Below are positions 5,633 through 15,100 of a stretch of 25,140 nt of DNA, one piece after another. How positions within the stretch are numbered: the stretch's first letter is position 1; the number at the start of each line of letters is the position of its first letter. The DNA is taken from positions 1 through 25,140 of the IMG/VR virus record IMGVR_UViG_3300006802_000514. The stretch is one strand, 5' to 3'. The DNA comes from a virus. Under the pieces are notes generated by a model, which did not search any database, was not told the origin of the DNA, and worked only from the letters and a program-made list of their open reading frames with translations. Made by a program: the position numbers and the translations under genes.

Positions 5633-6640
5633 TCAGAAAGTACTACCATCAAAACCAAAATCATCTCCAATTTCTATTAATGCATCATCTGCATCGTTGA
5701 TTAGATGAATATCGGTTCCTGAAACATGAGATTCTTTGGGAGTGCCATCTTTTCCTCTTTCAACTTTAAGTTTTGTTCCTGATATAATTTCAAGAACATA
5801 AACCTGCTCATTGTCAATAGTGAGATAACTTGCATCTGATATTCCCGAAGTATCTGCAACTTCAATGTATTTTGATGTTGTCCCGATATCTTGGGATAAA
5901 GTTGTAATTGCATCTCCTGTATAATCTTTAATTGCTCTAGGAACAACAGAGTATGTAATATCTCTTGTTGGAGTATTTGTAGTGTCTCCCGCAATATAAC
6001 CAATTTGAACTTTTTTGATAAGATCTTTGGATACTCCAGATGCAATTGGGCCAAATAGATATGTTTTTGCAGTAAATCTAATTGTATAATAAAGAGATCT
6101 TCTAGTTGTGAAATCTCCTTCATAATCATCTTGCATTGAAATGTTTTCAATTACAACAGGAATATCTCTCTTTTCACCAATAGATTCTGCTAAGTCAACA
6201 GTCAAATTAAATGATGGTTGAAAATATGGCAAAATTTGCTCAACGATTTGGAGCATATCATCATTTAATTTTGTATATATTGTAAGTTCAAATGCCATGT
6301 TATATGGAACAGGCATGTATGCTTTTCTGACTTCTGTCTTGTCGTTTGGATTGGTTGTTATAAAAGTTTGAGTTGTTGTTACCTTTCTAGAAGCATCATA
6401 TTGTAACCCAGTAAATTCAAATGACATTCTAGGTAAAGAGATTTGAGTTCCTTTACTCAAATTTGGAGATTGTTCTAACCTTGCTAGAAACTTCTGTGTT
6501 GGTCCATATGCTAATGGAACCTTAATAATCTCTATAGTAGAATCTGAAGAATTAGTATGTTTAATTTCAATGTTGTTAAAAAGAGTACCGAAAGTAATAA
6601 TTGTTTTTCTTAAGATTTCGTGATAAAAATATTCAAACAT
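5633..6640 (-). CDS. gp15: gp15, tail sheath stabiliser and completion protein (335 aa)
   Basis: gp15 caps the tail sheath and tube and joins the tail to the neck. The start MFEYFYHEILRKTIITFGTL FNNIEI aligns with T4 gp15 (MFGYFYNSSFRRY...LFSNIQI). DDMLQIVEQILPYFQPSFN (about 127-145) is almost identical to the T4 segment DDMFQIVEQILPYFQPHFN; KRDIPVVIENIS and FTTRRSLYYTIRFT also match. The protein is longer than T4's 272 residues because of a C-terminal module (about 244-315) with YLTIDNEQVYVLEI, SGTKLKVERGKDGT and SHVSGTDIHLI, followed by an acidic tail ending GFDGSTF. Similar RG...GT...H modules occur in the two giant proteins of this window. ATG at 6640 has AGGT six bases upstream and a CATAAATA octamer before that. 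Confidence 0.93.
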   Translation of the reverse strand: MFEYFYHEILRKTIITFGTLFNNIEIKHTNSSDSTIEIIKVPLAYGPTQKFLARLEQSPNLSKGTQISLPRMSFEFTGLQYDASRKVTTTQTFITTNPNDKTEVRKAYMPVPYNMAFELTIYTKLNDDMLQIVEQILPYFQPSFNLTVDLAESIGEKRDIPVVIENISMQDDYEGDFTTRRSLYYTIRFTAKTYLFGPIASGVSKDLIKKVQIGYIAGDTTNTPTRDITYSVVPRAIKDYTGDAITTLSQDIGTTSKYIEVADTSGISDASYLTIDNEQVYVLEIISGTKLKVERGKDGTPKESHVSGTDIHLINDADDALIEIGDDFGFDGSTF

Positions 6641-6677
6641 AACATTACCTACTTTAATTCTACTAACCGTTAATTAT

Positions 6678-6685
6678 TATTTATG
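6678..6685 (-). promoter_or_regulatory. Putative T4-like late promoter (CATAAATA) for gp15
   Basis: CATAAATA followed by ATAAT on the minus strand, directly after the gp14 TAA (6688-6686) and 37 bases before the gp15 ATG. The 45-base gap has room for a start site and leader with its own AGGT Shine-Dalgarno sequence, making this one of the best candidates in the window. Confidence 0.6.
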
Positions 6686-8101
6686 TTATGGAGTTCCGAA
6701 AGGATTTGTTTCTGTAAAATCAAGTATCTTGTCGGCTTCCACTTCAATATTATCATTATCTGGGAATTCGCCTATTGTATTATATTCTTCTTTAGATGTA
6801 AGTTTATATAATGCTCCACTTTCGGCACCATGAACCGTTTCTCCAGGAGTAAAGTCTGCGGTAACATTTGTAATCGTAAGAACTCCTGTACTTCTTGTCC
6901 AAGATTTGACTCTTGCAGTTGCTCCGCTTATTGTTCCAGTAACAATCTCATTATGAATAAACGTTCCAATGCCAATAGTTGCTCCAATGCCTGTGGGTGG
7001 TGCAATAGTTACAGTAGGAGCGACAGTATATCCAGCACCAGCATTGGTATATCTAATTGCAGTAATTGTTCCTGCAGCAGAGACTATGGCAACACCAGTC
7101 GCAGTTGTGCCAATACCTGGACTGCTGAATGTGACTAGTGGGGGATTTACATATCCTCCACCCCCGTTGGTTATTGATACAATTCCAAGAACACCATTAC
7201 CAATTCTAGTTGTAGCTGCAGCACCTACACCAGGATCAGTAGAATATCCTACCAATACAATTCCTGGAGCGACTGTATATCCACATCCAGGATTTGTAAT
7301 TTCAACTCCCTGAACTTTACTTCCAATCTGAGTTCCATCACAATTAGTCAAATTGCTAATTAAAGTTGCAATACCAGCAGCAGTATAACTTGAACCAGAT
7401 GGAGATATTGAGAAAGCAACTGCTGGAGGAATGCGGTATTTTTCTCCTCTGCTTGTCATTGTAACAGACATAACGCCACCAACAGTGCAGATACCAACAA
7501 CAGATGCTGTAGCAGTTACTGCAGCTCCAATAGAAACAAATGTCAGAGATTGAATATTTCCTTCAGTTATAGTATTATCATCAATTTCATCAACTTCAGT
7601 ATCAATAACTTCATCTTCATAACGAAAGAGTTCGCATCTCAGATCATAAACATAATTTTTTTGCAACTGATAAAATGGTTTTTCGTGCTCAACAAATTTA
7701 ATTTCAAAAAGTCTATCTCCAAGAGGAAAATATATCAAATCGCCTTCTTTTGGACGAGTCGCTAATTCAATATTTGGTAAACTTTTAGTTAATGGTGTTA
7801 TATAATTTTCAAATCTCTCTTGAGAGATTATTAAATTAATTTCATTAGTTGCTTGTATTCCAAACTTTGATAGTAATTGCGTATTGTCTCCATAACCTTC
7901 ATAATTATTGACATATGCTTCAATTGGATATGCACTATCAAATTTTGATTCAATAACTTCTTGTATTATTGTATTTTTTGTTATATATTTTCTTGGCAAA
8001 TAATATACTTCAACACCATACATTCTCAACTGCTCGTTGATTAAGTCTTGAATAAGACTTTGTTCAGTCTGTGAACCTTGAAGAAAAAATGGATTAAGCA
8101 T
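6686..8101 (-). CDS. gp14: gp14, neck protein with inserted repeat domain (471 aa)
   Basis: gp14 forms the neck with gp13, closing the head-tail joint. The N-terminal 165 residues match T4 gp14: MLNPFFLQGSQTEQSL, YGVEVYYLPRKYI, LLSKFGIQ, ARPKEGDLIYFP-type TRPKEGDLIYFPLGDRLFEI and CELFRYEDEVIDTEVDEID. The C-terminal EVEADKILDFTETNPFGTP also has the family form (DxILDFxxxNPFG). Between them lies an insertion that makes the protein almost twice T4's 256 residues. Residues about 185-375 hold four GxGY units (Tyr at 222, 275, 317, 358; later spacing 41-42), and about 378-435 an SGATA-type unit (VTGTISGATARVKSW, FTPGETVHGAESGA). The ATG overlaps the gp13 stop (TAATG), indicating coupling. Confidence 0.92.
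   Translation of the reverse strand: MLNPFFLQGSQTEQSLIQDLINEQLRMYGVEVYYLPRKYITKNTIIQEVIESKFDSAYPIEAYVNNYEGYGDNTQLLSKFGIQATNEINLIISQERFENYITPLTKSLPNIELATRPKEGDLIYFPLGDRLFEIKFVEHEKPFYQLQKNYVYDLRCELFRYEDEVIDTEVDEIDDNTITEGNIQSLTFVSIGAAVTATASVVGICTVGGVMSVTMTSRGEKYRIPPAVAFSISPSGSSYTAAGIATLISNLTNCDGTQIGSKVQGVEITNPGCGYTVAPGIVLVGYSTDPGVGAAATTRIGNGVLGIVSITNGGGGYVNPPLVTFSSPGIGTTATGVAIVSAAGTITAIRYTNAGAGYTVAPTVTIAPPTGIGATIGIGTFIHNEIVTGTISGATARVKSWTRSTGVLTITNVTADFTPGETVHGAESGALYKLTSKEEYNTIGEFPDNDNIEVEADKILDFTETNPFGTP
6977..7549 (-). repeat. Four imperfect GxGY protein repeats within gp14
   Basis: Protein-level repeats about 42 residues long in the gp14 insertion, each with a core like ITNxGxGYxxxPxVxF. 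Examples are ITNPGCGYTVAPGIVLVG, ITNGGGGYVNPPLVTFSSP and YTNAGAGYTVAPTVTIAPP, with a more degenerate first copy TSRGEKYRIPPAVAFSISP. Each is separated by Gly/Ala/Thr-rich linkers with GIGTT or GVGAA. At DNA level 7275-7301 matches 20015-20041 in the gp7-like gene at 24 of 27 bases. Confidence 0.85.
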
Positions 8102-8943
8102 TATCCTATCATGTCAAGAGGAGGAAGTTCATATGTGTTTGACATCTTTTCCATAATCATATCAATTTCCTTTTGTGCATCATCATAGATTTGCCTTCCA
8201 TTAAGTTCTACTCCTCCTGGAAGTTTTACTCCTTGGAATTTAATTAAGTTTTGTCCCCATTGACGTTTGATTAGCGAAGTCAGATATGGCTTTAAGAAGG
8301 AATCATTCCAAACTCTAGCATAATCATTTGGATTTAATGCTCTATAACAATCCATGATGAGATAATCGCCTACAGTCAAACTACCCCAATCAATATCAAG
8401 ATATAATCTATCCTGTCTTTGATTAAATCTTATTTGCTTCTCTGTGGTTAATAAGAAATCAATATCTTCAAGATATGTTTTTGTCATTGCATATGTGAGA
8501 AGTTCAGTAGAACCCCAATAGTAAATATCATTCAAAAATAGTTGATACTTAACACTGAACATATTATTTGTTACAGTGTTTGAACCATCAAAGTGAAATA
8601 TCTTTTGAACTCCAATCACTGCTGGAGGAACTTGAAGATAATTGCTATTTTCTTTCCAGTTAAAATCTACATTTGCTCCATCAATAGTTGCAGATGCAGT
8701 TGTTGTTACAATTCCAACATTTGTATTATTTGGAGCTCTTCCTCTATCAATATCTGCTTGTGTTACTTGATATTTCAAAAACATCTGAGTGACACCATCA
8801 AAGTGTCTCTCTTGAAAAAACTGAATGGCATCATCTACAAGATCATCAATTTGCTCATCAGCAACGTTAATCTCTAGAACTGGAGCGCCCAGTTTTCTTT
8901 TACAATAATCTATTAACTCTTGTCTAGTAGATGGTTGTGCCAT
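8101..8943 (-). CDS. gp13: gp13, neck protein (280 aa)
   Basis: gp13 acts with gp14 as the neck complex to which the tail docks after packaging. The N-terminal ELIDYCKRKLGAPVLEINVA (residues 9-28) followed by DEQIDDLVDDAIQFFQERHF is the family hallmark (T4 gp13 has ELINYCKRKLGAPV-type sequence). VIGVQKIFHFDG, LNDIYYWGS, YLDIDWG, LIMDCYRALNP and the C-terminal WGQNLIKFQGVKLPGGVELNG fit the rest of the family; the length is a little under T4's 309. ATG at 8943 has AGAGG ten bases upstream and a CATAAATA octamer 22 bases upstream. The stop overlaps the gp14 start. Confidence 0.93.
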   Translation of the reverse strand: MAQPSTRQELIDYCKRKLGAPVLEINVADEQIDDLVDDAIQFFQERHFDGVTQMFLKYQVTQADIDRGRAPNNTNVGIVTTTASATIDGANVDFNWKENSNYLQVPPAVIGVQKIFHFDGSNTVTNNMFSVKYQLFLNDIYYWGSTELLTYAMTKTYLEDIDFLLTTEKQIRFNQRQDRLYLDIDWGSLTVGDYLIMDCYRALNPNDYARVWNDSFLKPYLTSLIKRQWGQNLIKFQGVKLPGGVELNGRQIYDDAQKEIDMIMEKMSNTYELPPLDMIG

Positions 8944-8965
8944 TTACGGAATACCTCTATGAAAA

Positions 8966-8973
8966 TATTTATG
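8966..8973 (-). promoter_or_regulatory. Putative T4-like late promoter (CATAAATA) for gp13-gp14
   Basis: CATAAATA on the minus strand is formed by the last codon and TAA stop of the 75-aa gene, 22 bases before the gp13 ATG. It is the same octamer as at gp15 and would drive gp13 and the coupled gp14. Confidence 0.5.
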
Positions 8974-9196
8974 GTGCTTCTGAAACCAAAATTCGTAATA
9001 AGTTTTTAATTTCGCTAATATCGTCTTTCATATTGGCAACATCAGATTCAAGATTCTGTATTTGTTGCTTTTCTTCAGATTTCATATCTCTTCTAGAGAC
9101 ATACTCTCGATATTCTGCCATGTTTTTATTAACTATAGAATTGGTTTTTGGATCTCTATAGAGATGAGTATGTCCCTCAACTTTCAAATGTTCCAT
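8969..9196 (-). CDS. Small coiled-coil phage protein (75 aa), unknown function
   Basis: Reads MEHLKVEGHTHLYRDPKTNS IVNKNMAEYREYV, then a helical second half with QQIQNLESDVANMKDDISEI and KNLLRILVSEAP, a probable coiled coil (residues 42-70). The HxxLxRDxxTNxIVNxN N-terminal pattern is one I recall from small proteins between the large structural gene and gp13 in marine T4-like phages; no function is known to me. The position suggests a virion or assembly factor. I use ATG at 9196, which starts one base after the TGA of the DUF4815 gene (TGATATG); an upstream in-frame TTG at 9205 would overlap and is less likely. No clear Shine-Dalgarno sequence, so coupling to the upstream gene is probable. 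Confidence 0.8.
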   Translation of the reverse strand: MEHLKVEGHTHLYRDPKTNSIVNKNMAEYREYVSRRDMKSEEKQQIQNLESDVANMKDDISEIKNLLRILVSEAP

Positions 9197-9197
9197 A

Positions 9198-12100
9198 TCA
9201 AGCAAGTGCGATAACTCTCAAATCCTTCATTCTTGGAACATATGCTTGACTGGTTGAAGTCATGACAATTTTGATTCTGTATGCTTTGAATGATGAAAGC
9301 TCATCTGCGGTGAATGTATATTCTCTATAACCAATTTCATCAGGAGAGAATCCTACATTCTGAATTGGTTCATGATAAACATCTGGTAGTCCATCATTAT
9401 TAGCAACATCAATAACTTGTCCTCTATCGTCAATGTTGTTATAACCTGGGAAAGGAACATAAATTGGTTCAAAGTTATCAGTTTCGCTGATAGCATAAAA
9501 TGCTCTGATATTAGAATACAGATTTACATGAGCATTAACCAAAATCTTAATAGAGGAAGCGGGGTTTTCCAAATTAATCTCTTTAGAGAGATATTGGAAA
9601 GCAGTTGGATCTTCAGAGATGCTATTTACTCTATTATCAGTTACATAGTTAGTTACAACGCTGTTAACTCTATTTGATGTAAGAATTGTACTTATTCTCT
9701 GAGTGTCAATGACTGGACTTATTCTTGAATCAACACTATTAAGGTTGATTCTCAAGTTCATGGATTTATTTCCAGAAAGTGTGCTCAGTTTATTAGTTTC
9801 ATTAATCTTGGATGCAATAATTCTTGGACTTGTCAAGTAATTTGTCTTATTGAGAGAAATAGGTTCAAATCCCTGATTAAGATATGGAATTTCACTACCA
9901 CTGATGCTTGAAGCACTTATAGTTCTAACTTCAGCGTTAATAGATGTTCCCTGAACTGTCAAATTCTGAACAACTGGAGTAATAATTTCAAATGGAATGT
10001 TCTGAGTAGCCTTGATTGAATTTCCACCAGCAAATTTAGTTTGTCCCATGTAAAGCTTGGGGAAACTTGTTCCAGTAGTTCTTCCAACTCCACTTGAACC
10101 CATATCCAACTTAACGTTGTATGAATCAAATGTAATTGGATTTGCAACTGTTACATTCTCTAAGTTGTGAGTTTTGTTAATTCTTCTCAGAGATACACCA
10201 CCAAGTTCATACTTGTAAACTGGAGTTCCTGCTGGATAGTTCTTGGAAAGAGTAGAGTCAACTCCTCTTACAATTTCACCACCAATAGTTGAACCACTGA
10301 TAGAACTATAAGAAATAATTTCATCGCCAATTTGAATATATCCAAGATTTGTTGTTCCAACTCCTACATTCTCAAAGGTTGAGAAGTTGGCATTACTATC
10401 AACGACAATTGGCGAAGTTGAAGTAGAATTATAAGATTCTGCCAGTTTTGTAGGAATAATATCAGATTCTACATCAGAAATAGTTACATAGTTGGCATTA
10501 AAATACATTCCATGATTTTTATGATTTACAACGATGTGTAAACCATCATTATCAACTTCAATTTCGGAAATCTGAACATTACCGCCAGATGCACTGTTCA
10601 GTGTAGTTGTAAGTCCAGAATTATTAATGTATTGAACTGTATTTCCAACTCCCGAAACTACGAAATCGCCCTGAACATTATGAAGAACAAGTTCACTGGT
10701 GTTTGCAATAGAAACAACAGAAAGTCTTGCGCCAAGTCCAAGAGAATTATCTCCAATAGTTCCAATTCCAAGAACATCACCAATAACATAACCAGTTCCA
10801 GATTCTGTAATTGTTGCGGCTACAGCGACTCCGTTATTGATAGTAATATCTGCTTTTGCATCTCTACCATTTCCAGTAACTGTGGTAAGAGGAACACTGC
10901 TGAACAGTAATGAGCCAGATGCTGGAGTATATCCAATACCCGAATTGATAACGTTCAGAGTTCCAGTTGCAATACCAGCACTTCCAAAATAATCTCCAGT
11001 TGCATTTGTTCCTTGTTGAAGAACAGTATTTCCTAAAGTCAAACTATCATCTTGAAGAGTTGAATTGATTCCAATTCTAATCTCTCTGGAATTGAGATTT
11101 AAAGTATTGGGAAGAAGTTTTGCAATTTCGCCATTTCCTTCAGATAACTCTGGATTATAGAATTCAACTGAGCCATTAGAAACGAAGTCTGCTCTATAGA
11201 GAGTAAACTTGAGATCTTCCCACTGACTTGGTTCCCAAGTAGATGCATTTTGAGACTTGAACAGAGAGCCAAGATATGGTTGATTTGAAATAAATGTTTG
11301 TGTGACTAAATCAGTTTCGCCAACTCTTGAAATGTAAGCGCTATACTTGGTAGAAAGTGACAATAAGCAAATAGCATACTCTTTCCCACCTTCAAGATAA
11401 ACGGGGGACTTAAATGTAAATGATGTTGCAGTTGAACCATTTTCAGAAACATTAATATCTGAAGGATCTAAAATAACTTCCGAGAAAGGAATTACCTTTT
11501 GAGTTGGAAGTCCTAATTCCATTGTTCTCAACTGCATGATGACAGGAATATCCATGTCATCCTTAGAAGCAAAGAATACATCACACTTGGTTAAGAATAA
11601 ACCGGTTTCATCATCAACATAGAATGATTGTGCAAGAGGATCTATTCTTCTACGTCTACGTCTTGTGGTTGAAGAAATAACATTCGAAGAAACTACTTGA
11701 GTTCCAGTAGTTCTTGAAGAGACTCTTTCTTCAAATTCTCTGTTGTTCTCAATTCTAGCATTTCTGACAGAAACAATGTCTTCTTGGACGGTTTCTAATG
11801 TACCAGATGAAATAAATCCTTCTTCTGCAATAGTTGATGCCGAATTTTGATTATTATCTGGATTATTGACAAGAGTAAATACCTTGTTTCCAGTTTCAAA
11901 TCTTGGATTTGCACTATTGTTTGGATTTGGAATAAAGAAGCTTCCAATAAGCGTTGAAGTAATATCTGAAACAAGTTTTACGTCAGAAATTGTTGCTTGA
12001 GCACCACTTGTTTGTCCAACAAGAATCATTCCGGTTTCAGCGTATCCAGAGAAATTACCTTCAGGTTGATTTGATAACGAGAAAGTATCTACGTTCAGAA

Positions 12101-15100
12101 TTGGTGATGTGGATGAATATGTTGAAGATAATAATTGTCCAGTATATGGACTTGTTGTAAATCTTGTGGTAGGTGAATTGTATGGGCCTTCTTTATGGTT
12201 TGATGTAGCAACTCTAAAGGTAATTCTAGCGTCAGTATTTCTGGTATCTAAAGGAAGAGAACCAATTGGCCTTGTTCTTCCAATAACAGTTTCTCCAACC
12301 TCAAAAACACCAGAAATCATATTGATTTCAAGAAGTTTTGGAACACAATATTTCGTGACATCAACACCATCAAAGAAAGCATACATCTGGGTAGATGGTT
12401 TTATTCTCTTGGAGATAAATTGAACATTTCTTGATCTCATGAATGAAATCAAGTTTCTGCTTACAACTCTATCTCCAGTAGAAGTATTATCAAACTGCTC
12501 TGTAACAATTGAACGTATTCCAGTTCTAGTTTCTACACCAGTGTTTCTAACTTCACGTAATGTATCTTGAATAACATTAGTAGTTCTTCTTCTTGTTGTT
12601 TCCGTTCTTGTTCTTGTAGATTCAACTATTTCCTGGCCAGTCCAATTTGTTTCCCAAGAGTTCCAAATTGTTGGTGCAAAACCAGTTTGTGGATCCACGT
12701 CAAGAGTTCTAGATGCAATCTCAAGAGTTTGTGCATAATTACCTTCAACATTAATAATCTTTGGTTGCAATCTTGCAGTATCAATCCAAGTATCGGTGGT
12801 TGGGGTAAGTTCCATAGAACCTTCCCAGAAACTGATGATGAAGGGGGTTACACTTTCTGTTCTAGTAGCAAAAGTTTGCTTTAACCACTCAATTTCGGTG
12901 TAATCAAGTGTAATAACATCACCAGTTTTGGTAATATTTGAACCTTCTGGAGTTGTGAAAGAAATATCTGCGTTTGGATCTACATTTTGAACTGGGCCAG
13001 CAATTAAATCGATAGAATCGGTGTGATGCTGAGGTCTCAATACCTTATTGGCAATGTCAATACTATTGTTAAATCTAGCACTTTCTTCTTGTGCTAAGAA
13101 TGATGTGAAGTTGTCAACAAAGAATCCAGATTTGAATCTATTGAGTCCGGTTGAATCTGGAATGAACAAGTTTGAAGTATTTGCTTCAAGAAGAGACAAT
13201 GAAGTGTAATACTCAAGAGATCTGATTCTATTTTCAAGATTCTTGATGTCAACCATTCTATATCTCTTGTGATCCAAGAAACTAATAGATGCTTGTGATA
13301 CATCATAGAGATATGGAGGCAACGAAACTGTTGCAATTTCCAGTGAATCGTCAATAGAAACAGGCTTTTCTGGTTTTTCTGCTGGTGTTCCATACTTAAT
13401 TTGGAACTTGCCGTCCTTAGTCAAATAAACTCTGTCAATTCTTCCAAGATAGAATGAGAAGTTTGTGACAATAGACTCATTTGATGCCAGAATATTAGCA
13501 GCAGAATCTCCAGAACCAGTAAAGGTTCTTCCATAAAATTCAAATGGAGATCTTGAATTTTCTGAAACTGTATAAGAAGAAACTCTAGGTCTGATGTCAA
13601 TAATATCAGTGTTTCTTACATAATTTACTGTTTGAATATCATTAGCATAATCAAATGCATCATATGAGTTTACTGTTGTAATATCGCCATCATCTGTTGA
13701 TTGGTAATAACCACTTTCAAAGTAAACTTTCAGTTTTCTATTTGGTGCTTTTACGTTAGATTTCTTAGAAATATAACCATAGTCATAGAAAGCAGAATTT
13801 TGTCCGCTAGCAAATGAATAATTTGAAGATACATTGATACTTGGCGTATCAATTGTTGTAATGATTGCTTGAATATTGGATTCTGCAAATACTACAACTT
13901 CACCTTCTCTAAAGTTTTTATTATTTTTGCCAATGAATGCTATCTTGGAATCTGTTAATCTCTCCGCACAGATTGCAACTGCTCCAGTATCTCTTCCAGT
14001 GATTTTTTCTCCAATTATAATATCGGAAGTTTTTCCAGTTGGGCCTGTAATCGAAGAAAGTATGAAAGTTGGTGCAGATGCATTAGAAGTATCTACCGAT
14101 TCAAAAATTCCATGAATGTTTACAACATCTGGAACATTCAAAGAGATTTTTTCGTCTTGAACCCTAGTTCCATACGCATAATTGCCATATGAAAGTCCAT
14201 CATTTAGAGTTGTTGCGCCAATTCCAGATGCCTCAAGTTTTGATTTATCTACGACTATACTATTAACTCTATTCTTTAGTTTAATCTTAGATTTTGGTTT
14301 AATCTTGGTTAAAGTTGCAACCAGAGTGGCATCGTCATTACCAGAACTCAGATTATAAATCTGCAGTTGAGTTGAAGATGCATTGAAAGATAGTTTGTCA
14401 GAAGTTAAAACTTCAATCGTACCATCTTTTTTGATTAATTCATATCTTTCTGGTTCAAATGGCAAGAAAGTTTCATTTTCCCCAGCACTGACTGCCACAG
14501 ATAATTGATTTCCAGAAATATTAACAGAATATGACTTTCTGACTGTCAAAGATGCGTCTGTTAAATCAACTTCTGCAATATTATCTTTTGGAAGTTTTGT
14601 ATAGAAAGAATTATCTACAGAACCTTCAAGTTTTGTTGCTACAACTTTTAAATCAGAAACTGATAATGCAGATGCTGGAAGTTTTCCATCACAAATACCA
14701 GTTACGGTTGTGACTCCACTTACAGAAATGAGTGACGAACCAACACTAACAACAGAAGCAAGGACTGGATCTGATGATGTTTGATTGCTGAATTTGAGAA
14801 TATTTCCAACTTTAATTTTTCCTGGGAATTGTGGATTTGTGCTAGAAATTACACTAATTCCAGTAGCACCATCAACTGCTCCAATCGAAGATACGCCAAC
14901 ATTAAGTAAATCGGATTGAATTGTATCTGCAGTAAATGTTGCTCCTACTCCTGCCGCGGCTGCAACAGACTTAACATCAGAAATTCCATAAGTCGTTACT
15001 GCAGTCGCAACTCTAGTATTTTCGATACCATTAAAAATAAATGGTTCATTCTTTATAAAGTCACCCTTTCTATCATATAATGTAAGTCCTGTTGATGCTG

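Noticed and set aside
5701-6150. 149-residue minus-strand frame inside gp15
   Set aside because: It is in another frame of the clearly recognised gp15 gene and has a Leu/Ile/Gln/Lys-biased composition typical of a shifted frame.
6830-7313. Plus-strand frames opposite the gp14 repeats
   Set aside because: Cys/Ser/Asn- or Pro/Val-rich mirror images of the GxGY repeats; no independent coding evidence.
6977-7549. gp14 repeats as a CRISPR-like or DNA-level repeat array
   Set aside because: Repeats are conserved at protein level only, with variable length and no constant spacers.
9197-9205. TTG at 9205 as the start of the 75-aa gene
   Set aside because: It overlaps the DUF4815 gene; the ATG at 9196 directly follows that gene's TGA and is the more natural start.
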